DNA of 16,478 nucleotides from Planctomycetota bacterium (GTDB lineage: Bacteria > Planctomycetota > Phycisphaerae > Phycisphaerales > UBA1924). The notes under the pieces were generated by a model. The model did no database searches, was not told the DNA's origin, and was given only the letters and a program-made list of their open reading frames with translations. Below, in pieces: positions 1 through 6,725 of the stretch. Location: NCBI GenBank assembly GCA_023429345.1, contig JAEYVB010000242.1, forward strand, positions 1 through 16,478, given 5' to 3'. Position 1 is the stretch's first letter. Every line of letters begins with the position of its first letter. The position numbers were made by a program, and so were the translations under genes.

Positions 1-176
1 GGCGGATCCGCGGCGGGCGTCCCCTGCGCCGGGGCTGGAGCCGGGGCCGGAGCCGGGGCCGCAGGGGCAGGCGTGGACGTGGGCGCCCTAGCGGGCACCG
101 GCCGCCGCTCCTCTTCGCAGGCGCCCAAAACCAGCAGCATTGCCCCGATCCCGGCCGACAGTCCCAGATTCCTCAT
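1..176 (-). CDS. Putative lipoprotein, N-terminal part (runs off the left edge)
   Basis: Reading the minus strand from the ATG at 176-174 gives an open frame to the window edge, about 58 residues. It begins MRNLGLSAGIGAMLLVLGAC: a short basic N-terminus, a hydrophobic core and a lipobox LGAC with the lipidated cysteine at residue 20, the classic signal peptidase II pattern. A charged patch follows (EEERRP), then a Pro/Ala-rich linker with PAPAPAPAPA at about residues 41-50, typical of a flexible tether holding a domain off the membrane. The functional domain lies outside the window, so no role can be named. The gene is divergent from pdxA, and its start codon sits next to an in-frame ATG (175) of the pdxA frame, which argues against that ATG as the pdxA start. 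The lipoprotein call is seen directly; cell location is inferred from family knowledge. Confidence 0.72.
   Translation of the reverse strand, partial: MRNLGLSAGIGAMLLVLGACEEERRPVPARAPTSTPAPAAPAPAPAPAPAQGTPAADP
37..60. repeat. Two perfect tandem copies of a 12-mer in the lipoprotein linker
   Basis: GGAGCCGGGGCC occurs twice back to back (37-48 and 49-60), with a diverged partial copy on the left. On the minus strand it encodes the Ala-Pro linker of the lipoprotein. Such a repeat can change length by slippage in multiples of four residues without breaking the frame. Confidence 0.8.
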
Positions 177-252
177 GCCCGACGATACGCCCGATCGCCG
201 CCCGTGGCACCCCGGAGCGCCGGGCGGTCCCGATGCGACACTACCATCCATC
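177..252. promoter_or_regulatory. Divergent intergenic region between the lipoprotein gene and pdxA
   Basis: These 76 bases must hold the start signals for both divergent genes if pdxA begins at GTG 253. I see no convincing -35/-10 pair and no Shine-Dalgarno before the GTG. A small hairpin is possible at 211-224 (CCCGG, four-base loop, CCGGG). The regulatory role is inferred only from gene arrangement. Confidence 0.35.
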
Positions 253-1290
253 GTGACCGGCCCTGAAGCGAAACCCACGATCTCCGTGACGATGGGCGAC
301 CCCGGCGGCATCGGGCCCGAAGTCGTCGTCAAGGCCCTCGCCGATCCCGCCCTCCGCCACCGGGCCCATTACCGGGTGCTCGGCCCGGCCGCGGCCGTCG
401 AGCAGGCCGCCGAGGCCGCATCCATCCATCCGTACTGGTGGAAGGTCGACCACACGTCAGCGCTCATCGACACGACGACCGTCCACAACGTGGTGATCCT
501 CGATTACCCCCTGCCCCCGGCCGGCCTCACGCACAACCATTCCAAGACGCAGGGCGAGCTCTCCTTTCGACTCGTCGAGGACGCGATCGCCTCGGCCAAA
601 CGCCCGGCCGACGACCCTCTCCACGCCCACGCCATTGTGACGGGCCCGATCAGCAAGCAGGCGTGGAAGCTCGCCGGCCGCGGCCAATATCCTGGCCATA
701 CCGAGCTGTTCGCCGCCCGCTTTCCGGCGAAGCGGCATGGCATGATGTTCGTCAGCCCGAAGCTGCGGGTGATCCTCGCGACCGCCCACATCCCGCTGAT
801 GGAGGTCCGCAACATCCTCACCATCGGCAAGGTGTTCGACGCCATCGACCTCGGGAACGAGGCGTGCCTGTCGATGCGCATCCCCCGCCCCCGGATCGCC
901 GTCTGCGGGCTTAACCCCCACGCCGGCGAGGGGGGCATCCTCGGCGATGAGGACCAGCGGATCATCGAGCCCGCCATCCGCGCGGCGGCGGAGGGTGGAA
1001 TCGACGTCTCTGGCCCCTACCCGGCGGACACCATCTACAACGCGGCCGTCCGGGGCGACTACGACCTGGTCGTCGCGATGTACCACGACCAGGGGCTGAT
1101 CCCGGTCAAACTGCTCGCCCGCGACTCTGCTGTGAACGTGACGGTGGGGTTGCCGGTCATCCGCACCAGCCCCGACCACGGCACCGCGTTCGATATCGCG
1201 GGCCGAAACAAGGCGGACCCGGGGAGCATGCGGGCCGCGCTCGATCTGGCGGCACGAATGACGGAGCAGCGATCAGCACCCCGGAATTGA
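253..1290 (+). CDS. pdxA: 4-hydroxythreonine-4-phosphate dehydrogenase (PdxA)
   Basis: PdxA oxidises 4-phosphohydroxy-L-threonine with NAD; the product decarboxylates and is condensed by PdxJ to pyridoxine 5'-phosphate, in the cytoplasmic DXP-dependent vitamin B6 pathway. The translation shows the family landmarks in order: SVTMGDPGGIGPE near the N-terminus, THNHSKTQGELSF, VTGPISKQ, GQYPGHTELF, CGLNPHAGEGGILGDED, MYHDQGLIPVK, and the C-terminal RTSPDHGTAFDIAG. The histidines in YPGHTE, NPHAGE and MYHDQG match the three metal ligands of the family. From GTG 253 the protein is 345 residues, close to the usual 330 or so. The open frame extends upstream to 73 and offers ATG 175, but that would add a Pro/Arg-rich stretch and overlap the divergent lipoprotein start, so GTG 253 is preferred; ATG 289 would cut the first beta strand. 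Function is very secure, the start less so. Confidence 0.95.
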   Translation: MTGPEAKPTISVTMGDPGGIGPEVVVKALADPALRHRAHYRVLGPAAAVEQAAEAASIHPYWWKVDHTSALIDTTTVHNVVILDYPLPPAGLTHNHSKTQGELSFRLVEDAIASAKRPADDPLHAHAIVTGPISKQAWKLAGRGQYPGHTELFAARFPAKRHGMMFVSPKLRVILATAHIPLMEVRNILTIGKVFDAIDLGNEACLSMRIPRPRIAVCGLNPHAGEGGILGDEDQRIIEPAIRAAAEGGIDVSGPYPADTIYNAAVRGDYDLVVAMYHDQGLIPVKLLARDSAVNVTVGLPVIRTSPDHGTAFDIAGRNKADPGSMRAALDLAARMTEQRSAPRN

Positions 1291-1291
1291 C

Positions 1292-1314
1292 GGGAGCCCC
1301 GCGCGGGGGCTCCC
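1292..1314. terminator. GC-rich hairpin between convergent pdxA and the dockerin-anchored gene
   Basis: GGGAGCCCC (1292-1300) and GGGGCTCCC (1306-1314) form a perfect 9-bp stem with a 5-base loop, starting two bases after the pdxA stop and 33 bases beyond the stop of the opposing gene. There is no T-tract on either side, so it is not a textbook intrinsic terminator. Its place between convergent genes suggests bidirectional termination or 3'-end protection. Confidence 0.6.
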
Positions 1315-1346
1315 TGATGAACTCCTATTCGCCGCGCAATTGCCGC

Positions 1347-2102
1347 TTACGGGCAACCGGCCGCGAAGCTCTGCAGGAAGCACGTGAAGTCCGCCACGTT
1401 TAGGACCGGCGCCTGAGTGGAGAGGTCGCAGTTGGCGTAGCTGTCCCCCGCGGCGAAGCGGGTGAGGAAGCAGGTGAAGTCGGCCACGTTGAGGACCGGC
1501 GCCTGGGTGCTGTTGTCGCAGTTAGCGTAACAGGTAGTAGTGCCGCCGCCGGTGATGGTCACATCATCGATGAAGAAGTTACCGATGAAGCCGTTGCCCT
1601 CCGTCGTGCCCCGGAACTGCAGCTCGTGCGATCCGCCGGCGTAGGCCGTGAGATCGACGGTGACCAGCGACCAGTCCAGCTCGTAGGGCGACCCCGCGAG
1701 CTGTGCCACGGTGAACGTGAAGACCGGGACGCCGTCGATCAGCACCTCGATTCGGTCGTTGTTGGTCGTGCCCAGCGTCGCCCCGCCCAGCATGTAGAAC
1801 TCGAGGCTGGGCGTGCCGCTGGGGATGCTCACCGTCTGAATCAGCGTTCCCACCTCCGGCACGGTGTCGATGCCGCCGAACCAGGCAAACCACTCGCCCG
1901 TCCGCGCGAACGTCGGGTCCGGCGTCGCGAAGCAGTTCCCGTTGCAGAGGGGTGTCTGGAAGTTGGTGGACGTCTGCGCCCACGGCCCCGCGAACGGCCC
2001 GGCCGGTCCGCTGACTTCAAAGCTCCCATCCTGCACCACCTGGGCACCCGCGGCGGCCGCGAGAACCAGGAAGGACGATCCCGCGAGCAGTGAACGCTTC
2101 AT
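1347..2102 (-). CDS. Secreted beta-sandwich protein with GC-type dockerin anchor
   Basis: This encodes a 251-residue exported protein. Residues 1-20 form a signal peptide (MKRSLLAGSS, then an Ala-rich core, cleavage likely at AGA/Q). Residues about 24-185 look like a galactose/carbohydrate-binding beta-sandwich (QDGSFEV at the start, NDRIEVLIDG and GFIGNFFIDDVTI at the end), a fold common in planctomycete exported proteins. Residues 192-220 and 222-250 are near-identical repeats YANCD.STQAPVLNVADFTCFL..FAAG, the paired motif of the GC-type dockerin of Phycisphaerae, thought to attach secreted proteins to a surface partner. The start is ATG 2102 because AGGAG lies six bases upstream and the signal peptide follows at once; the open frame continues to 2240, but that part looks untranslated. 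Two Cys residues (53, 57) may form a disulfide. Ligand unknown. It lies downstream of typA with 195 bp between, so it probably has its own promoter. Confidence 0.85.
   Translation of the reverse strand: MKRSLLAGSSFLVLAAAAGAQVVQDGSFEVSGPAGPFAGPWAQTSTNFQTPLCNGNCFATPDPTFARTGEWFAWFGGIDTVPEVGTLIQTVSIPSGTPSLEFYMLGGATLGTTNNDRIEVLIDGVPVFTFTVAQLAGSPYELDWSLVTVDLTAYAGGSHELQFRGTTEGNGFIGNFFIDDVTITGGGTTTCYANCDNSTQAPVLNVADFTCFLTRFAAGDSYANCDLSTQAPVLNVADFTCFLQSFAAGCP
1353..1529 (-). repeat. Tandem dockerin-like repeat coding segments
   Basis: Two 29-codon units (1443-1529 and 1353-1439) encode YANCD(N/L)STQAPVLNVADFTCFL(T/Q)(R/S)FAAG and are also strongly similar in DNA (shared block around GGACCGGCGCCTG). 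Each unit has Asn/Asp residues at positions reminiscent of the calcium loop of classical dockerins, plus two Cys. The close DNA match suggests recent duplication or gene conversion. Confidence 0.85.
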
Positions 2103-2297
2103 CTTCAGCTCCTGAGTTAAAAGCCCGGGTGGCCAGAACGGCCGTTCCGCTTGCCCCATGGATGTTCGTGCAACACGGGTCCTCGTGTTCCATGCTACCG
2201 GCGGCGGAAACAGACGCGACCGCCGGCGCTTCATGCCCACGATACGGCCCGCCCCGGCCGTTATTCTCGGACCTTACCGGGACTTCATGCCAGCCGC
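2103..2297 (-). promoter_or_regulatory. Intergenic region upstream of the dockerin-anchored gene, with a 12-bp palindrome
   Basis: The 195 bases between the typA stop and the start of the next gene on the same strand hold no credible gene. A clear AGGAG Shine-Dalgarno sits just before ATG 2102. A perfect palindrome GAACGGCCGTTC lies at 2136-2147, about 34 bases upstream of the start, where an operator could sit. Farther up, the minus strand contains AACACG-6-CGTGTT, a small hairpin. I find no convincing sigma-70 boxes. Confidence 0.35.
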
Positions 2298-4193
2298 TCA
2301 GCCGGCAGCGCCGGCCTTCTCCCGGTCCTTCTGGGCCCGCTCCGCCCGCTTCCGCATCCCTTCGTCGAGAATCCGCTTCCGGAGACGCACCGTGGTGGGC
2401 GTGATCTCGGCGTACTCGTCGTCCTCGATGTACTCGATGGCTTCCTCGAGGCTCATGGTCCGCGGCGCCTTCAGCGTCACCGTCTGTTCCTTGTTGGCGT
2501 TGCGGACGTTGCTCAGGTGCTTCAGGCGGGAGATGTTGACCGGCAGGTCGTTGTCGCGGTTGTGCTCCCCCACCACCTGCCCGGCGTAGACCTTGTCTCC
2601 CGGCACCACAAAGAGCACGCCGCGATCGTGGACATTCTCCACCGCGTAGGCCGTCACGGGCCCCGTGTCGGTCGCGATCATTACCCCGTTGCTGCGCCGC
2701 AGCGGCTCGCTCGCCACCGGCGCATACCGCAGGAAGGTATGGTGCATGATCGCCTCGCCCTGCGTCGCCGTGAGCATCCGGCCCCGCAGACCGATGAGCG
2801 CCCGCGAGGGGATCTCGAAGGCCAGGTGCGTCTGCCCGGCGCCGCGAGGCTCCATCTTCTTCATCTCGGCCTTGCGTCCGCCGACCAGCTCCATGACCTT
2901 CCCCACGCTCTCGTTGGGCACATCGACGGAGAGGTCCTCGATCGGCTCGTGCGGGATACCGTCGATCTCCTTGATGATTACCTCCGGCTTGCCGATCGAG
3001 AGCTCGAACCCCTCGCGCCGCATCGTCTCGATCAGGATGCCCAGGTGCAGAACACCCCGCCCGCTGACGATGAACTCGTCGGCGCTCTTGCCGGGGACCA
3101 CCCGCAGCGCGACGTTCTTCTCCAGCTCCTTCGCCAGCCGGTCGCGGATCTGCCGGCTGGTGACGTAATCGCCCTCCTGCCCCCCGAACGGCGAGTCGTT
3201 GATGCGGAACAGCATCGACATCGTCGGCTCGTCCACCGTCACCGGCGGCAGCGCGACGGGGTTGGCCGGGTCGGCGATGGTGTCGCCGATATCGACGCTC
3301 TCCAGCCCCACGATCGCGCAGAGGTCGCCGGCGCTGACCTCCTTTACCTCGACCCGCGTCAGGCCCTGGAACTGGAGGAGTTTCGAGATGCGCGTGTTCT
3401 GTCGGCTCCCGTCCCGCTTGAGGATGGTTGCCTGCTGCCCGACCCGGAGCGTCCCCGCGAAGACGCGCCCAATCCCGATCCGGCCGACGTAGTCGCTGTA
3501 ATCGAGCGTCGTGATCAGGGCCTGGAGCGGCGCCTCCGGGTTGTCCTGCGGCGCCGGCACTTCCTTGATGATCGTCTCGAAAACCGCGCGCATATCGCCC
3601 TCAGTGGGCATCGGCTGGTCGTCGTGCAGCTCGTTGAGCGCCCACCCGTCGCGCCCGGAGCAGAAGACGGTCTTGAAGTCCAGGGCGTGGTCGTCCGCCC
3701 CGAGCTCGAAGAGCAGCTCGAACACCTCGACCACCACCTGGTGCGGCCGCGCATTGGGCCGGTCGCACTTGTTCACGATCACGACCGGCTTCAGCCCCGC
3801 CTCCATGGCTTTGGTGAGCACGAACTTCGTCTGCGGCATCGGCCCGTCGAGGGCGTCCACCAGCAGCAGGCAGCCGTCAGCCATCCGCAGCACCCGCTCC
3901 ACCTCGCCGCCGAAGTCGGCGTGGCCCGGCGTGTCGATGATGTTGATCCGGTAGTCCGTCCCGTCCATCGCGTGGTAGTTCACCGCGCAGTTCTTCGACA
4001 GGATGGTGATCCCCCGCTCCCGCTCCAGCGGGTTCGAGTCCATGATCAGGTCGTGCTGGCCGCCCGCGAGCTTGTCCAGCTCCCCGGCGCGGAACATCCC
4101 CGACTGCTTGAGGAGCTGGTCCACCAGCGTCGTCTTCCCGTGGTCGACGTGGGCGATGATCGCAACATTCCGGATAGGCTGGGGTGTAGTCAT
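2298..4193 (-). CDS. typA: Ribosome-associated translational GTPase TypA/BipA
   Basis: TypA is an EF-G-like GTPase that binds the ribosome and supports 50S assembly and growth in cold or stress. The 631-residue product fits the family (about 610). The GTPase motifs are all present: P-loop AHVDHGKT (14-21), switch I ERERGITI (57-64), DTPGH (87-91), NKCD (141-144) and a later SGRDGWA. Domain II, the EF-G-like domains III and V, and the TypA-specific C-terminal region (VVGEHNRDNDLPVNISRLK, then KAPRTMSLEEAIEYIEDDEYAEITP) follow in order. ATG 4193 is chosen because MTTPQPIRNVAIIAHVDHG matches the usual N-terminus; the open frame runs to 4313 but adds a Pro/Gly-rich segment. No good Shine-Dalgarno is seen. 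It is divergent from the phosphatase gene and followed on its strand by the dockerin gene. Confidence 0.97.
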   Translation of the reverse strand: MTTPQPIRNVAIIAHVDHGKTTLVDQLLKQSGMFRAGELDKLAGGQHDLIMDSNPLERERGITILSKNCAVNYHAMDGTDYRINIIDTPGHADFGGEVERVLRMADGCLLLVDALDGPMPQTKFVLTKAMEAGLKPVVIVNKCDRPNARPHQVVVEVFELLFELGADDHALDFKTVFCSGRDGWALNELHDDQPMPTEGDMRAVFETIIKEVPAPQDNPEAPLQALITTLDYSDYVGRIGIGRVFAGTLRVGQQATILKRDGSRQNTRISKLLQFQGLTRVEVKEVSAGDLCAIVGLESVDIGDTIADPANPVALPPVTVDEPTMSMLFRINDSPFGGQEGDYVTSRQIRDRLAKELEKNVALRVVPGKSADEFIVSGRGVLHLGILIETMRREGFELSIGKPEVIIKEIDGIPHEPIEDLSVDVPNESVGKVMELVGGRKAEMKKMEPRGAGQTHLAFEIPSRALIGLRGRMLTATQGEAIMHHTFLRYAPVASEPLRRSNGVMIATDTGPVTAYAVENVHDRGVLFVVPGDKVYAGQVVGEHNRDNDLPVNISRLKHLSNVRNANKEQTVTLKAPRTMSLEEAIEYIEDDEYAEITPTTVRLRKRILDEGMRKRAERAQKDREKAGAAG

Positions 4194-4369
4194 AAGGTGA
4201 GCGATCTCGGGCGCAGGGCACGCGTCCGCGGCGGAAACCCCTCCAGCGGGGGCGGTTCGGGGTAATGGGTGGGATAACCCCTGACTATAGGTAGCAACCC
4301 CTCCTCCCCGCACCGATCCCCGCCAATCCCCCGAACCCCGCGCGGCCGCCGCTCATACCATTCCAGCCC
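4194..4369. promoter_or_regulatory. Divergent promoter region of typA and the PP2C phosphatase gene
   Basis: This 176-base gene-free stretch must serve both genes. AACCCCT occurs three times in the same orientation at 4236-4242, 4276-4282 and 4296-4302, so copies start 40 and 20 bases apart, near whole helical turns. An imperfect inverted repeat, GGGGTAAT-GGGTGGG-ATAACCCC, spans 4259-4281 and shares the middle box. The most AT-rich spot (GACTATAG, 4283-4290) lies between boxes two and three and is the best place for a -10 element. The boxes are seen; regulation is inference. Confidence 0.4.
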
Positions 4370-5671
4370 GTGCGAACCGCCGACCTCCAGACACCCCGGC
4401 TCGGCATCCTCGTCGAGATGCTCCGAAAGCTGTCGATCGCCGACACCCCGTCGGCGGTGCTCCGCGCCTTTGCTCTGGGCTACTGGGCCCTCCGCCCGAT
4501 CCAGCGGATGGTCTCGCTCTCCACCCGCGACCTGCCCCCCGGGGCCTACCGGGTGACCCGGAACATCGACGTCGAGGCCGTCCTCGAGGGCCGGTTCACC
4601 CCCGACGACTCGATCCCCCAGCGCGAGCGGATCCCGGTCCAGACGGGCGGCTTCCTCGGGGAGATGATCGCCGACGGCCAGCCCAAGTTCATCCCCAATC
4701 TGGACATCCCGGACGACCCGGTGCTGGGAGATTGCCTGGCGGGCCTGGGCTCGGCCCTGGTCCTGCCCCTCTTCGACGAGGGCGAACCCCGGTACTGGAC
4801 GCTTCAGTTCCGCCGCGAGCCCAACGCCTTCACCTCCGAAGAGCTCGAGCACGCCGCCATCGTCGCCAACCTCGTCGGGGGCACCAACACCCGCCTCCTG
4901 CTCATGCAGCAGGTGAACGAGCTCAACCGCGCCCTGCGCTCCCAGTTCGAGGATGTCGCCAAGGTCCAGCGCTCCCTCCTCCCCAAGCGCCTCCCCGATA
5001 TCCCCGGCCTCCAGCTCGCGACCAGCTACCTCACCAGCGACCAGGCCGGCGGCGACTACTACGACTTCTTCCGCTTCGACAATGGGACCTGGGGGTTCCT
5101 CATCGCTGACGTGTCCGGTCACGGCGCCGCCGCGGCCACCATCATGGCGATGCTCCACGGCATCCTGCACACCTACACCGCGGGCGTCGGCCAGCGGCGC
5201 TCGCCCGATGCCGTCCTCCGCTACGCCAACTCGCGGCTGTACGAGGCGGGGCTGGAAGGGAACTTCGTCACGGCCTTCTTCGCGATCTACGACCCGCGGA
5301 GCGCCACGCTCACCTACGCCCGGAGCGGGCACAACCCGCCGCTCCTGAAGGATGGGCAGACCGGGGAGGTCACGCACCTCAACGGCGAGGGCGCCCCGCC
5401 GCTGGGGCTCTTCGAGCCCTACGAGGTCCCGTGCGCGAGCGTGAAGCTCCGACCGCAGGACACCGTCATCCTGTACACCGACGGCATCACCGAGGCGTTC
5501 AACGCCGCCCGCGAGATGTTTGGCCCCGCGCGCCTCGATGCCGCGCTGGTGCACTGCTCGGGCGCCCCCGATTGCGTGGTCGATTCGGTCCACACCGCCC
5601 TTTATCAGCACACCGGCTCCATGACCCGCGCCGACGACCAGACCCTCGTCGCCATCCGCTACACCGGCTGA
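4370..5671 (+). CDS. GAF-PP2C serine phosphatase (RsbU/SpoIIE type)
   Basis: This is a cytoplasmic signalling phosphatase of the family that dephosphorylates STAS-domain anti-anti-sigma factors. In the 433-residue product, residues about 20-180 form a GAF-like sensor domain (GGFLGEMIADGQPKFIPN, then AFTSEELEHAAIVANLVGG). Residues about 183-205 form a short helical linker (VNELNRALRSQFEDVAKVQRSLLP), and 215-433 the PP2C domain. Metal-binding and catalytic motifs are intact: GGDYYDF (227-233), DVSGHG (247-252), SGHNPPLL, LYTDGITEA (from 369) and DDQTLVAIR at the end. I used GTG 4370, which keeps the N-terminal helix; ATG 4418 (residue 17) is a real alternative, and neither has a strong Shine-Dalgarno. 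No STAS partner, anti-sigma kinase or sigma factor is encoded in this window, so its target must be elsewhere. It has no membrane segment, so any signal is probably intracellular. Confidence 0.9.
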   Translation: MRTADLQTPRLGILVEMLRKLSIADTPSAVLRAFALGYWALRPIQRMVSLSTRDLPPGAYRVTRNIDVEAVLEGRFTPDDSIPQRERIPVQTGGFLGEMIADGQPKFIPNLDIPDDPVLGDCLAGLGSALVLPLFDEGEPRYWTLQFRREPNAFTSEELEHAAIVANLVGGTNTRLLLMQQVNELNRALRSQFEDVAKVQRSLLPKRLPDIPGLQLATSYLTSDQAGGDYYDFFRFDNGTWGFLIADVSGHGAAAATIMAMLHGILHTYTAGVGQRRSPDAVLRYANSRLYEAGLEGNFVTAFFAIYDPRSATLTYARSGHNPPLLKDGQTGEVTHLNGEGAPPLGLFEPYEVPCASVKLRPQDTVILYTDGITEAFNAAREMFGPARLDAALVHCSGAPDCVVDSVHTALYQHTGSMTRADDQTLVAIRYTG

Positions 5672-5736
5672 AACCGCCGGCCGCGCCGACTTGTTGCCTC
5701 CTGCCCGGATGCCTTCTACTCCTCACCTCCCTGCCG

Positions 5737-6207
5737 ATGAGCTACGAGCAACCCCAGGACTGGTTTGAAGACACCGACCCTTCCGGCCGCGGCCCCGGCC
5801 TGCGGTTCCAGTGCACCCTCTGCGGCAACTGCTGCACCGGCCCCGAGGGCTACGTCCTTTACACCCCCGACGAGGGGCGCGCCATCGCGGCCCGCCTGCA
5901 GATCTCGTTCGAGGACTTTGTGCGGGATTACACCAAGGACACCGCGCTCGGCAAGTCGATCAAGGAACGCCCGACCGCCCACGGACTCGACTGCATCTTC
6001 CTCGACCGGGAGACGGTCCCCGGCAAGGCGGTCTGCGGCATCTACCACGAACGCCCCGCGCAGTGCCGCACCTGGCCCTTCTGGAAAAGCGTGGTCAAGA
6101 GCCCGCACACGTGGCAGCAGGCCGGCCGCAACTGCCCGGGGCTCAACAAGGGCCCGCTCATTCCCCCGCAGCAGATTCGCATCCTCCGCGACAAGGTGGA
6201 GATGTGA
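5737..6207 (+). CDS. YkgJ-family cysteine cluster protein (first of a pair)
   Basis: The 156-residue product has eight cysteines arranged as in the YkgJ (UPF0153) family, whose Cys cluster is predicted to bind zinc or iron but whose function is unknown. Residues 26-33 read CTLCGNCC (Cys 26, 29, 32, 33), followed by GPEGYVLYTPDE, then Cys 86 (CIFLD), Cys 100 (CGIYHERPAQC), Cys 110 in CRTWPFW and Cys 133. The RP..CR.WPFW signature is the family's C-terminal half of the site. ATG 5737 is the only start giving the proper N-terminus; the upstream frame overlaps the phosphatase out of frame. Its position 65 bases behind the phosphatase on the same strand may mean co-transcription, but no functional link is evident. 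There is no signal peptide, so it is cytoplasmic. Confidence 0.85.
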   Translation: MSYEQPQDWFEDTDPSGRGPGLRFQCTLCGNCCTGPEGYVLYTPDEGRAIAARLQISFEDFVRDYTKDTALGKSIKERPTAHGLDCIFLDRETVPGKAVCGIYHERPAQCRTWPFWKSVVKSPHTWQQAGRNCPGLNKGPLIPPQQIRILRDKVEM

Positions 6208-6719
6208 GCCCGGGGCCGACGCACGCGCCCGGAGACGAGCACCTGCCCGCGGGCTGGCTCCGCGCCGCCCAGGACCCCGCGGTGGTCGCCGAGCTCCAAG
6301 CGATTTATGACTACGTGGCCGCGGCTGTCGAGTCGCGCCGTCCCGTCTGCGCCGCCAGCGGCCGCTGCTGCAAGTTCGAGTCGTGGGGCCACCGGCTCTA
6401 CGTCACCGGCCTGGAGACCGCGTACACGCTCAGCCGCCTGTCGCCGGAAGATTCGCCGACGCCCGCATCACTCGGCGCAGCGCGGAGCGCCGGCGGCTGT
6501 CCCTTCCAGATCGGCACGCTCTGCGGGGTTCACGCGATCAAGCCGCTGGGCTGCCGCATCTACTTCTGCGACGAGACCGCCCAGGAGTGGCAGCAGGACC
6601 TCTACGAACGCACGCTCAAGGAACTCCGCGCCCTGCACGAACGACACACGATCGAGTACCGCTACGGAGAGTGGCGCGGCATGCTGGGGATGTTCCTCGT
6701 CGCACCGGGGGAGCGCTGA
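6204..6719 (+). CDS. YkgJ-family cysteine cluster protein (second of the pair, translationally coupled)
   Basis: The start is GTG 6204, sharing the bases GTGA with the stop of the previous gene; AAGGTGG just upstream can act as ribosome binding site, so translational coupling is likely. The 171-residue product carries a second, diverged version of the same metal site: Cys 49, CC at 55-56 (CAASGRCCKFE), Cys 99 (GGCPFQ), Cys 107 (LCGVH), and Cys 117 and 122 (GCRIYFCD). That is seven cysteines, with CxxxxxCC replacing CxxCxxCC. An N-terminal helix (about 16-45) and a C-terminal segment rich in Arg/Glu (about 125-160) lie outside the site. No reaction is known for the family. The pair could form a heteromeric metal-binding complex; that is inference from coupling and homology only. 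Confidence 0.85.
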   Translation: MSPGPTHAPGDEHLPAGWLRAAQDPAVVAELQAIYDYVAAAVESRRPVCAASGRCCKFESWGHRLYVTGLETAYTLSRLSPEDSPTPASLGAARSAGGCPFQIGTLCGVHAIKPLGCRIYFCDETAQEWQQDLYERTLKELRALHERHTIEYRYGEWRGMLGMFLVAPGER

Positions 6720-6725
6720 CCCGGG

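Noticed and set aside
73..252. N-terminal extension of pdxA to 73 or to ATG 175
   Set aside because: The extra residues are low-complexity and not part of PdxA, and the same DNA encodes a convincing lipoprotein signal on the other strand.
2103..2240. N-terminal extension of the dockerin-anchored protein to 2240
   Set aside because: It would bury a clean signal peptide inside the protein, and AGGAG is placed correctly for ATG 2102.
2151..4265. 704-codon open frame on the plus strand opposite typA
   Set aside because: The translation is His/Arg/Leu/Val/Asp-rich low-complexity text, the antisense shadow of a very well conserved TypA gene.
4190..5611. 473-codon open frame on the minus strand opposite the phosphatase gene
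   Set aside because: No domain or motif is present and it overlaps an intact GAF-PP2C gene with all catalytic residues; an antisense shadow.
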